A DNA stretch of 18,961 nt, taken from NCBI GenBank assembly GCA_002388905.1, contig DGNJ01000010.1, forward strand, positions 5,441-24,401, given 5' to 3'. Positions 7,592 through 14,559 of the stretch are shown piece after piece (the first letter of the stretch is position 1; each line of letters begins with the position of its first letter). The notes under the pieces are model-generated. The model saw only the letters and a list, made by a program, of their open reading frames with translations. It had not been told where the DNA came from and ran no database searches. This DNA is from Cellvibrionales bacterium UBA4495. Its GTDB lineage: Bacteria > Pseudomonadota > Gammaproteobacteria > Pseudomonadales > Porticoccaceae. Made by a program: the position numbers and the translations under genes.

Positions 7592-8998
7592 ATGCTTCAG
7601 CGGGACAAGCACCTCTCCACAGAACAAAAGGCTCTTTCCATCAATCTCGACGAGCAGAAATACGGCACCATTGTCGAGATCGGCGCCGGCCAGGAAGTGG
7701 CCCGCCAGTTTTTCGCCGCCGGGGCGGCGGCGGGCACCATCGCCAAAACGGCCTCCGCCTACGACATGCAGATCAGTGACGAGATCTACGGCAAGACCGA
7801 GCGCTATGTGAGCCGCGACCGACTCGAACAGATGCTCGATCACGAATACGACCTGCTTCTGGAACGCCTCGCCCACCGGCGGTCCCGCAATACCACCTTC
7901 TTCAGTTATGCCGCCACGGTCACCGCCCGGAGCTACCGCCAGACCAGCGAATGTCACGGCTGGGTGGGCGTGCGGGTGCAGATGTACCCCGGCGCGCCCG
8001 CCAGCCAGGTCACGCTGCACGTGCGCATGCTCGACGATACTAACCGCCAGCAGTCGGAGGCCCTGGGCATCCTGGGCGTCAACCTGCTGTATGGCGTTTT
8101 TTACCACCCCCTGAAACCCCAGTGGCTCATCGAGGGACTGATGGACAACCTGGAGGGGGACCGTATCGAGGTGGACCTGATCCAGTTTTCCGGGCCCTAT
8201 TTCGAGGAAGTGGACCAGCGATTGATGAATCTCCAACTGGTACGAAGCTGGTGTTGCCGGGCGGTGATGTTCGATGACAGCGGCACACCGGTGGTGCCCG
8301 GGGAGGAATTGCGGCGCAAAAACACGCTGGTGCTGCGCGGCTCGTTCCGACCCCCCACCCTGGTCCATACCGATATGATGTCCGGCGCGTTGCGCCAATT
8401 CACAGAGACGGAGGGTATCGGCCAGGAAGACGTCACCCCGGTCGCCGAAATCACCATGGCGGAACTGGCCACCGACAAGGAAAGCGGCGACCAGGGCTTC
8501 CTCACCCGCGTCGACCTGCTTACCGCCATGGGCTACAACGTCCTGGTCTCGGACTACCTGCGCTTCTTCCGGTTGCGTTCATGGATACGGCGCTACACCC
8601 AGAACACCCTGGCCATTGTCCTGAGCGTCCTGGACTTCGACCAGCTTTTCGACCCGCGCTTCTACGATGGGCTCGAGGGGGGTATTCTCGAAGCCATGGG
8701 CAAGCTTTTTTCAGACAACACCCGTGTCTACGTCTATCCGGCAAAGATCGGCGGCCGACTGGTTTCCCTGGACAATGTGGAAATCCAGCCGGAGCTGAAT
8801 CATTTGCTGCGCTTCCTTGTCGCCAACAACGCCATGCTCCCCGCCAGCTACTATCGCGAGGATTTTCTCCACATCCTTGCCGCCGATGTTCTCAACCAAA
8901 TCGCAACGGGGGCCGAAACCTGGCAGGAGCAGGTACCGGAAGTGGTCGCCAGAACCATCAGGGAGCGGGGCCTGTACGGCTTCAACGCCGGGGACTGA
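7592..8998 (+). CDS. conserved protein of unknown function, 468 residues
   Basis: I do not recognise a characterised function. The protein is 468 residues, soluble-looking, with no signal peptide and no strong transmembrane segment. The most family-like stretch is near the N-terminus: LSTEQKALSINLDEQKYGTI, VEIGAGQEVARQFF (residues 28-41) and GAAAGTIAKTASAYDM (44-59), then YGKTERYVSRDRLEQML. The GAGQEVARQFF/AGTIAK block recurs, as I remember it, in a conserved family of cyanobacteria and proteobacteria whose database names disagree (TonB-related, nucleotide adenylyltransferase); I see neither a TonB-receptor barrel nor an adenylyltransferase HxGH motif and reject both. Further blocks are GWVGVRVQM, ALGILGVNLLYGVFYHP, RLMNLQLVRSWCCRAVMF and LLTAMGYNVLVSDYLRFF. 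It lies 35 bases after the DUF2520 gene; AAGG lies 7 bases before the ATG. It closes the putative operon. Confidence 0.8.
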   Translation: MLQRDKHLSTEQKALSINLDEQKYGTIVEIGAGQEVARQFFAAGAAAGTIAKTASAYDMQISDEIYGKTERYVSRDRLEQMLDHEYDLLLERLAHRRSRNTTFFSYAATVTARSYRQTSECHGWVGVRVQMYPGAPASQVTLHVRMLDDTNRQQSEALGILGVNLLYGVFYHPLKPQWLIEGLMDNLEGDRIEVDLIQFSGPYFEEVDQRLMNLQLVRSWCCRAVMFDDSGTPVVPGEELRRKNTLVLRGSFRPPTLVHTDMMSGALRQFTETEGIGQEDVTPVAEITMAELATDKESGDQGFLTRVDLLTAMGYNVLVSDYLRFFRLRSWIRRYTQNTLAIVLSVLDFDQLFDPRFYDGLEGGILEAMGKLFSDNTRVYVYPAKIGGRLVSLDNVEIQPELNHLLRFLVANNAMLPASYYREDFLHILAADVLNQIATGAETWQEQVPEVVARTIRERGLYGFNAGD

Positions 8999-9159
8999 AA
9001 GCGGCCGCCGGACAGCCGTAACCAACGTTCTGCGTCGGGTATGCGGGCATTGGCAATCACGGCATCCACAGCACACCGCGAGCCGAACAACAACAGGTAT
9101 TGAACCGCAAAACCACCACTACGAATCCGACGTTCCTGCCGGCACCAAGGGGGCAAGCA

Positions 9160-10209
9160 ATGACCAGCAGAAGAAACTTTATAAAAACCACCGGCCTGGG
9201 CATGATCGCCGGCGTTATTCCCTCCAGCCTGGTGGAATTATCCTTTGCCGGCGATGGCGAGGATTTCACCTTTGCCTACATTTCCGACGCCCACATCCAG
9301 CACATCCGGGGCAACCAATTTGTCCGCAGCTGGGACGAGGGACTGATCCGTGCGGTAACCGAGACCAACAGCCTCAAACCGGAACCGGATTTTGTGGTTT
9401 TTGGCGGCGACCTGGCACAACTGGGCAGCAGGCCGGAACTGGACCACGGCGCCGAGATACTTTCCGGGCTCAACTACAGGACTCATATGGTCATGGGCGA
9501 GCACGACTATTACCTGGATCTGGGCGATTACTGGCGTGAACTTTTCGGTCCCGAGCATTACAGCTTCGATCACAAGGGCGTTCACTTCGTGGTGCTCAAC
9601 AGCATCCTCACCCATGACGACTGGACCTTCAATCGCTGGTCGACAGCCCAGCGGCGCATGCTGGAAATGGCGGGGCTGGACAACCCCAACGGCTCCCCTT
9701 TCATGGTCGGCGAAACACAGCGCCTGTGGCTGAAGCAGGACCTTGACAAGGTCGGCCGGGACACGCCCATCGTCGTCCTCTCCCACTCGCCGCTGCAGAA
9801 AATCCACAGGGCCTGGAATTTCTGGACCGATGACGCGGAGCAAGTGCAGGAAATCCTCAGGCCGTTCAGGAAAGTCAATGTCATCTATGGTCACGTCCAC
9901 CAGATCCAATACAACCAGGTCGGCAACATTGCCTTCAATTCGATGATGGCCACCGCCTGGCCCTGGCCCTACCCCGGCAGCTACAGCATGGAAAACAGCC
10001 ACCTGCCGGTGATGACCGTGCCCATGACACGGGACGACCCCTTCAACGAGCGCGAAGGCACCGGCTGGCAACTGATGAATGTGCATTCAGGCCGGGCCGA
10101 TATCCACTACCGCTTCCATTCCCGAAACGACCGGGCCGTGGTCTTCGATCACAGGAGCAACCAGCCGGTGGACACCGGATACCAAAAAAGAGTAAAGGTT
10201 ACCGTATAG
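9160..10209 (+). CDS. Tat-exported calcineurin-like metallophosphoesterase
   Basis: A 349-residue metallophosphoesterase. The N-terminus has a twin-arginine signal (SRRNFIK at 3-9, then a mild hydrophobic stretch and a likely cleavage after SFA, residue 30), so it should be folded with metals and exported. Metal-site motifs appear in order: D43-A-H45, GGD (82-84), GEHD (113-116), H209 in LSHSPL and GHVH (244-247). The third motif is usually GNHD; here Glu replaces the metal-bridging Asn. TAWPWPYPG and the C-terminal region from 260 are not catalytic and may cap the site. The substrate cannot be told. ATG at 9160 is chosen for the strong AAGGGGG seven bases upstream; an earlier frame start at 9100 would put the Tat motif too far inside. 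The 161-base gap before it shows no clear promoter or terminator. Confidence 0.88.
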   Translation: MTSRRNFIKTTGLGMIAGVIPSSLVELSFAGDGEDFTFAYISDAHIQHIRGNQFVRSWDEGLIRAVTETNSLKPEPDFVVFGGDLAQLGSRPELDHGAEILSGLNYRTHMVMGEHDYYLDLGDYWRELFGPEHYSFDHKGVHFVVLNSILTHDDWTFNRWSTAQRRMLEMAGLDNPNGSPFMVGETQRLWLKQDLDKVGRDTPIVVLSHSPLQKIHRAWNFWTDDAEQVQEILRPFRKVNVIYGHVHQIQYNQVGNIAFNSMMATAWPWPYPGSYSMENSHLPVMTVPMTRDDPFNEREGTGWQLMNVHSGRADIHYRFHSRNDRAVVFDHRSNQPVDTGYQKRVKVTV

Positions 10210-10285
10210 CGGGTAAAATATGGCTGAGACGTCGGTAGACCCGGCCATTTCCAGAGTGCCAGCCACTGCCATGGCGGTACTTTGT

Positions 10286-10310
10286 TCAGGGCCAGGGCCA
10301 GGGTCAGGGC
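10286..10310. repeat. short GGGCCA/GGGTCA hexamer repeat at the paraoxonase-like gene end
   Basis: Four imperfect copies of a CAGGGC/CAGGGT hexamer lie in a row and include the stop codon of the leftward beta-propeller gene (TGA at 10306-10304). In minus orientation this reads as CCCTGA/CCCTGG repeats. Copy-number change here would alter the last residues only. Just beyond it is a CCGGATCCGG palindrome. Confidence 0.5.
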
Positions 10311-11404
10311 CGGATCCGGATACAGTGCCCGGCGTCGGCGTTCGTTTTGCTGTTCCGGGGTGCCATAAGGACCTTGTCTCCCCGGAAAGTGCCCAGCCAC
10401 AGGGACTGCCCCACGGGCAGGGCCACTGTCGCCGCCGGGAACGTCGTCGCCGGTATCCGCTGACTGCACACCACCGACAAATCGCCGGGATCAATCCCGG
10501 CCACCACCGAATCCAGTGGGCAGTGAGCGTCCTCGGACAAATAGCATTCCATGACCGCGGGCACGGACGCCACATGGCCGGCAACCCAGATCATCCCGTC
10601 TGCACCCCGGCGCAGGTTGTCGGCCAAAAAGCCAAGAGGCACCTTGCGGGCCCGTTCGGGATTGTCCGGATCCACTTGCCAGACAGCACCCCCCGACCAG
10701 TCCGCCACAAAGAGATTGCCGCTCTGTTCGTCCCAGACGATGCCATTGGTCATCGCCAGGCCATCGACAGTAATTGTCCACCATTGACCCGATGGCTCCC
10801 GAACCAACACGCCACTGGGCGGAATCCCCGCTTCGCTGTCTTTTCCGGAGGGTGACTCCCCAGCGAATGCCCGGCCCGATGCGGTGACAAAAATCCGGCC
10901 ATCGTCGGCAACGGCAACACTGTTGCCCGAAGTGTGGTCCGGCAAAGGCAGACAATCCCGCCACTGCGCTGTCGGCGGCCGGGTGCCATCCCCGCCGGAG
11001 AGCGAGAATATTTCCACGGATTCCCGTGCGCCGTGATTGACCACGTAGAGAGTGGCCGTGCCCTCGTCCAGGTGTCGGGCAAGCCCATGGGGCTGGAACG
11101 TGGCGACGGGCACTTCGCCAGGGCAGTTCATCGAGGAGGCCGTCGACCTGCCTTCAGACGGCCGGTCATGGGGGTAGATCGCCACCACATCGCCATCGGG
11201 GTGGATACCATAGAGCGCGCCCGGCTGGCGCTCGCCCACCGACATGCCACTGCCGACGACCCACCGGGTGTCAGGCAGCGCCGCCATATCCTCGATATTC
11301 GGCGCCTCCAGGACCCGCGCTCCCCCTCCCGCCAGTGCCGCGCACTGGATCGCCAGGAGAAACCCGGTGGTTACAATGCGACAAAGCCAATCTTCCCGCG
11401 GCAT
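10304..11404 (-). CDS. exported paraoxonase/arylesterase-like six-bladed beta-propeller
   Basis: A 366-residue protein with a signal peptide (hydrophobic core about 10-22, cleavage near ALA, residue 25). The body resembles the animal paraoxonase (PON) family. EDM (38-40) matches the PON1 calcium ligands Glu53/Asp54. PHGLARHLDEG places H106 at PON1 His115, and LYVVNHG places H124 at His134. SGNSVAVADDGRIFVT gives N161 for Asn168, but Ser162 stands where PON1 has Asp169. GLAMTNGIVWD gives N220 for Asn224. FLADNLRRGADGMIWVAGH gives D262/N263 for Asp269/Asn270. SLWLGTFRGDKVLM resembles the final blade. PONs are calcium lactonases that also hydrolyse aryl esters. The alignment is from memory. ATG 11404 is preferred over TTG 11419 because GGGAGGG sits six bases upstream. 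A general SMP-30/gluconolactonase label is the fallback. Confidence 0.78.
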   Translation of the reverse strand: MPREDWLCRIVTTGFLLAIQCAALAGGGARVLEAPNIEDMAALPDTRWVVGSGMSVGERQPGALYGIHPDGDVVAIYPHDRPSEGRSTASSMNCPGEVPVATFQPHGLARHLDEGTATLYVVNHGARESVEIFSLSGGDGTRPPTAQWRDCLPLPDHTSGNSVAVADDGRIFVTASGRAFAGESPSGKDSEAGIPPSGVLVREPSGQWWTITVDGLAMTNGIVWDEQSGNLFVADWSGGAVWQVDPDNPERARKVPLGFLADNLRRGADGMIWVAGHVASVPAVMECYLSEDAHCPLDSVVAGIDPGDLSVVCSQRIPATTFPAATVALPVGQSLWLGTFRGDKVLMAPRNSKTNADAGHCIRIRP

Positions 11405-11434
11405 CAACGACCCTCCCAAGATTAAGACAACTGC

Positions 11435-11473
11435 TTTATAATTGCTGCGAGCAACAATACGATCATGTATGAT
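11435..11473. promoter_or_regulatory. divergent promoter region of paraoxonase-like and VOC genes
   Basis: Rightward, CTGCGA (11445-11450, 3 of 6) and TATGAT (11468-11473, 5 of 6) are 17 bases apart, placing a start near 11480, 28 bases before the VOC ATG. Leftward, TATAAA (11440-11435) is a good -10 box but has only a poor -35. A perfect inverted repeat TTGCT-GCG-AGCAA (11442-11454) sits between the two -10 boxes, where a single bound protein could affect both promoters. Confidence 0.4.
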
Positions 11474-11507
11474 TTTCCACTAAAACATAAACACCTGAGG
11501 ATTTTCC

Positions 11508-12329
11508 ATGGGAACGACACCAAAATTCTGCCGAATCGCCATCAATGTCGACGATATGGCTACTTTCACCCGCGAAGCCGGGGAATTGCTCGGCCTCTCC
11601 TTTGTCGTGCCCTCCCTGGATGCGGAGTTCGACAGCATTTCGGTGACCTTCGGCGAACACGGACTGGAACCGATCCAGACCCATGAACACGTGCCGTTCG
11701 CGGCTGGCGGCCGGCTCATCGAGGTGGCCATCGACGTGGCTGACGCGGAGGCGGTGAGAGAGAAATTCCAGGCAGCGGGCTATGAGCCCGTCGTCAACAA
11801 TTACCTGCCCGGCCCGGATGCCTGGGAATACCTGTTCGGGCGCGACTTCCACGATATACCGCTGATGGTCTGCACCGCCGGCGACAACGAAACCCAGATG
11901 CGCGTCGATGGCCCTTTTCGCGAACTGGACGATGCGTCCACCCCCAAAATCGGCTGCGTCGATCTGGTGGTGGACGACCTGGAGCAAGTGGCGGCCGACC
12001 TGACACATCTTTTCGGCATGACCTTCGTGGAAACCGATCCCGGCGGATTGGGGAATAAGGCCCTGGTCGGTCCCCACCGGGTCAGGCTGATCGAGGGGCC
12101 GAATCCCGACTTGTCGGCGCAGTTCCATCACCCCCTGGCCGCCATACAGTTCATGGTGGACGATGTGGAGGCCATCCGCCAGCGCCTGGAAACCGGTGGC
12201 TACCCGGTTCGCCACACCCGTCACTTGAAAAGCGGCGGCAACGCCTATTATTTCGGGTCGGTAATCCAGGACATGCCACTGGGTATCTATCCGGCGACGG
12301 CGGACAGCGAAATTATCGGAAATTCCTAG
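11508..12329 (+). CDS. two-domain VOC (glyoxalase/dioxygenase-fold) protein
   Basis: A 273-residue protein with two VOC modules, about 5-125 and 140-268. Each shows the paired beta-alpha-beta pattern: KFCRIAINVDDMATFTREAG with LIEVAIDVADAEAVREKFQA in the first, and IGCVDLVVDDLEQVAADLTH with AIQFMVDDVEAIRQRLETGG in the second. The usual metal-binding His at the first strand of each module is absent (Arg and Cys or Asp stand there), and the closing Glu is replaced (IPLMVC, MPLGIYP), so it may not be a metal enzyme of the glyoxalase I type. The function is unknown; binding or an unusual lyase/isomerase role are possible. TGAGG lies seven bases before the ATG. It is divergent from the paraoxonase-like gene and likely shares its control region. 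Confidence 0.82.
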   Translation: MGTTPKFCRIAINVDDMATFTREAGELLGLSFVVPSLDAEFDSISVTFGEHGLEPIQTHEHVPFAAGGRLIEVAIDVADAEAVREKFQAAGYEPVVNNYLPGPDAWEYLFGRDFHDIPLMVCTAGDNETQMRVDGPFRELDDASTPKIGCVDLVVDDLEQVAADLTHLFGMTFVETDPGGLGNKALVGPHRVRLIEGPNPDLSAQFHHPLAAIQFMVDDVEAIRQRLETGGYPVRHTRHLKSGGNAYYFGSVIQDMPLGIYPATADSEIIGNS

Positions 12330-12341
12330 CCCGGAAATCGC

Positions 12342-12365
12342 ACCGGCCCACTCTGAAATGCCGGT
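12342..12365. terminator. weak hairpin between converging VOC and CYTH genes
   Basis: ACCGGC (12342-12347) and GCCGGT (12360-12365) form a perfect 6-bp stem with a 12-base loop just after the VOC stop. There is no T run, so it is a poor intrinsic terminator. Nothing else is evident in the 161-base gap. Confidence 0.2.
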
Positions 12366-12490
12366 TCTGTGCCGGGGGAGATAGCGGAACTGCCATCGAA
12401 AAGACTATCGTCAACAGGGATGCATTGACGACGTGTGCCGGCAACCTCCTCCAGCATAAGCCCCATCAGGTTGACAATACCGGGATCCGG

Positions 12491-12961
12491 TCAGTCGTCG
12501 CGCCATTCACTGTAGGGGTGGGCCACCAGACTGGCGTTGTAATAGCGTGAATCCCCGGTGACCTCGGAACCCACCCAGTCGGGACATTTGAAGACCTGAT
12601 CTTCACTGTCGAGTTCGATCTCGGCCAGGATCAAACCGTGGTTGTCACCCAAAAACTCGTCAACCTCCCAGGTCAGGCCGTCGTACTCGACAAGATAACG
12701 TTTTTTTTCGATCAGGGGGCGCAGGCAGAGGGTATCGAGCATCTCCCGGGCGTCATCGGCGGGTATCTGGTAGTCGAACTCCGCCCGGGTCGCACCACGG
12801 GTGACCCCCTTCACCGTCAGGAAGGCCCGCTCACCGGCGGTTCGCACCCGCACCGTCCGCTCGTTGTCCGTGGATAAATAGCCCTGGCGGTAAACCTGAG
12901 ACTTGCCGGCACGCCAGCCCTCGCCACACACCAGGAATTTTCGCTCGATTTCCCGGGCCAC
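12491..12961 (-). CDS. CYTH domain (triphosphate tunnel) protein
   Basis: A 156-residue single-domain CYTH protein. The signature ExExK occurs at the very start as E4-I-E6-R-K8 (AREIERKFLV). Further tunnel residues are visible in YRQGYLSTDNERTVRVR, AFLTVKG, RAEFDYQIP, EKKRYLV and LAEIELDSED. The fold hydrolyses triphosphates; small bacterial members are often inorganic triphosphatases, others thiamine triphosphatases or class IV adenylate cyclases. Tripolyphosphatase is my preferred guess, without proof. The GTG at 12961 is chosen because the family begins with (M)xxEIERKFLV there. The start is four bases after the TGA of the upstream exported protein, so translation is probably coupled. Unlike E. 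coli YgiF, there is no CHAD domain. Confidence 0.88.
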   Translation of the reverse strand: MAREIERKFLVCGEGWRAGKSQVYRQGYLSTDNERTVRVRTAGERAFLTVKGVTRGATRAEFDYQIPADDAREMLDTLCLRPLIEKKRYLVEYDGLTWEVDEFLGDNHGLILAEIELDSEDQVFKCPDWVGSEVTGDSRYYNASLVAHPYSEWRDD

Positions 12962-12965
12962 GGAA

Positions 12966-13367
12966 TCAGCGGAGCGGATCGGTATCGCTATCCAGATAGA
13001 GCCGGATGGGCAGATTGCTCTTCTCGCCCAGATACAACAGCAGCCCGTAGTAATCGTCGTCGTAATCGGCAACCCACTCGTGGCGCATTTTCAGAACGGG
13101 TTCGGTCTTGTCCGATTCCAGCTTGCGCCCAAGCACGACAATCTCCTCCATGGATGTGCCCTGGGGAATGGCGGATTTGGGGATAGCCAGGGTAATACGG
13201 CTGCCCTCCTCGCCCGGGATCTCGTCGATGGCCCGGACTTCGGCACCGAGGCCCTGTTCCTGGTAACCCTCCACCGGTTCAATCCATTCGGTTTCCAGAT
13301 CCTGGGCCAGAGTCGGGGCTGCGACGGCAAACAGGGCCAGAATAAAAAGGTGAATCCATCTAGTCAT
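12966..13367 (-). CDS. small exported protein of unknown function
   Basis: A 133-residue protein with a clear signal peptide (MTRWIHLFILALFAVAAPTLA, cleavage before QD). The mature part is about 112 residues and acidic, with no Cys. IDEIPGEEGSRITLAIPKS, EEIVVLGRKLESDK and YYGLLLYLGEKSNLPIRLYL are the more structured stretches and suggest a small beta-rich domain. I recognise no family. GGACGGGT precedes the ATG by a few bases, and a good promoter lies about 36 bases upstream. It is the first gene of a two-gene unit with the CYTH gene; the link may be only transcriptional, because one product is exported and the other cytoplasmic. Confidence 0.75.
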   Translation of the reverse strand: MTRWIHLFILALFAVAAPTLAQDLETEWIEPVEGYQEQGLGAEVRAIDEIPGEEGSRITLAIPKSAIPQGTSMEEIVVLGRKLESDKTEPVLKMRHEWVADYDDDYYGLLLYLGEKSNLPIRLYLDSDTDPLR

Positions 13368-13402
13368 TTTTTACCCGTCCACTTGAAGTGATTGTCGGGA
13401 TC

Positions 13403-13431
13403 ATTCTAGTCGGACTTGCCTGCCCTGTCTG
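13403..13431 (-). promoter_or_regulatory. sigma70-like promoter of the exported-protein/CYTH pair
   Basis: On the minus strand CAGACA (13431-13426, 4 of 6) and TAGAAT (13408-13403, 5 of 6) are 17 bases apart. The start would be near 13396, about 29 bases before the ATG at 13367. Confidence 0.5.
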
Positions 13432-13501
13432 CCCCGCAACGGCTACCACAGGCGCATGGGCAGGGTTTTGACCCGACGCCTCGCACACACCATACCCGAG
13501 C

Positions 13502-13530
13502 CTGTCAAATCAGAGGGCTTCAGGTAAGAT
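13502..13530 (+). promoter_or_regulatory. candidate promoter of the luciferase-like/GST pair
   Basis: CTGTCA (13502-13507, 4 of 6) and TAAGAT (13525-13530, 4 of 6) have a 17-base spacer. Transcription would start near 13537, about 63 bases upstream of the ATG at 13600. Confidence 0.35.
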
Positions 13531-13599
13531 AAACCGCTCCCGGTTGTCCAAACGGATTAAAACAGGTTGACCCAACAAGCAGATAACGAGGAGATTGCA

Positions 13600-14487
13600 A
13601 TGAAAATAGGACTCAGCAGGCCTTTTGAAGACCCGGGCCATCCCACGCCGGATGTCGACATGGGCGCAGTTTGCCAAATTGCCGAGGAATGTGGTTTCGA
13701 GTGGGTCAGTTACGGCCACCACACTATTCGCCCCCTGGAAGAACCGGTTAAACCACCCCACTTTGGCGTTCCCCTGTACCAAGACCCGCTCATCGGTGCC
13801 GCCCGGGCACTGACCCTCACCAAGACCCTGGAAATCGGCACCGGCGTGCTGGTCATGCCCATGCTCCACCCGGTCCATGTGGCCAAGCAGGCCGCCACCA
13901 TCGACCAGTTCAGCGACGGACGTTTTTTTATGGGTCTGGGAACCGGCGGCGCCAGCCAGTTGGAGATCGAACTGTCCGGGGGGAGCTTCTCCAGGCGCTG
14001 GGGCTATACCATGGAGAGCATCCAGGTGATGAAAGGCTTGTGGACAGAGGACGAGTTCAGTTTCAAGGGGGATTTCTTCGATTTTCCACCCACCCGGCTC
14101 GGTCCCCGCCCGGTCAACAAGCCACACCCGCCCATCTGGCTGGGCGGGTACACGGACACTGTTCTAAAGCGTATCGCCAACCATTGTAATGGCTGGCTTC
14201 CCGCCTACCCGGACCTCAACCTGTTTCCGTTCATGGATCAGTCCCTGAGCGGTCCGGAACACATGAAGCAGGGCTACGAAAAAATCAGGGCCTACGCCGA
14301 AGAAGCGGGGCGCGGTGATGTGGACTTCAGCGTCAATGTCATCCTCGGCGCGGACGCCGGCCCGGAATGCCTGGGCCCCTACCAGGAAGCCGGCGCGGAC
14401 CGTATTGCCATCAGCCTGCCCACGGTGGCCTCGGTGGATGATGCCCGCCGGGTCATCGAAAAACTGGCAAAAGACTACCTCCCCTGA
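13600..14487 (+). CDS. luciferase-like (LLM class) flavin-dependent oxidoreductase
   Basis: A 295-residue single-domain TIM-barrel protein of the luciferase-like monooxygenase family. Visible blocks are MKIGLSRPFEDPGH, QIAEECGFEWVSYGHH, KTLEIGTGVLVMPMLHPVHV, then the family signature DQFSDGRFFMGLGTG (about 102-115), RWGYTMESIQVMKGLW, FFDFPPTRLGPRPVNKPHPP and IWLGGYTDTVLKRIANHCNGWLP split after GGY. The C-terminus ends AGADRIAISLPTVASVDDA. Such enzymes use FMNH2 or F420; F420 is rare in gammaproteobacteria, so the cofactor cannot be assumed. GAGGAG six bases before the ATG fixes the start; a TTG eleven codons earlier is less likely. It precedes a GST gene on the same strand by 72 bases. Confidence 0.87.
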   Translation: MKIGLSRPFEDPGHPTPDVDMGAVCQIAEECGFEWVSYGHHTIRPLEEPVKPPHFGVPLYQDPLIGAARALTLTKTLEIGTGVLVMPMLHPVHVAKQAATIDQFSDGRFFMGLGTGGASQLEIELSGGSFSRRWGYTMESIQVMKGLWTEDEFSFKGDFFDFPPTRLGPRPVNKPHPPIWLGGYTDTVLKRIANHCNGWLPAYPDLNLFPFMDQSLSGPEHMKQGYEKIRAYAEEAGRGDVDFSVNVILGADAGPECLGPYQEAGADRIAISLPTVASVDDARRVIEKLAKDYLP

Positions 14488-14493
14488 GCGAAG

Positions 14494-14519
14494 GGCCGCT
14501 GTCATTGACGGCAGCGGCC
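14494..14519 (+). other. GC-rich hairpin between the luciferase-like and GST genes
   Basis: GGCCGCTG (14494-14501) and CAGCGGCC (14512-14519) form a perfect 8-bp stem with a 10-base loop. No T run follows, so it looks more like an mRNA-stability or partial attenuation hairpin than a full terminator; the GST gene may be read through. Confidence 0.4.
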
Positions 14520-14559
14520 ACCTCCCCAAGCCGCGGGCCATGATGCCGGAGCACACTCA

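Noticed and set aside
9050..9078. TTGGCA as a -35 box for the metallophosphoesterase gene
   Set aside because: No -10-like hexamer lies 16-18 bases downstream (ACACCG at 17).
9238..10086. Leftward open frame opposite the metallophosphoesterase
   Set aside because: Shadow frame; the sense gene has all metal motifs and a strong ribosome site.
10087..10584. Alternative leftward frame through the hexamer repeat, suggesting a frameshifted longer C-terminus of the paraoxonase-like protein
   Set aside because: The paraoxonase-like frame already reaches the final propeller blade, and the alternative frame continues as the antisense of the phosphoesterase gene.
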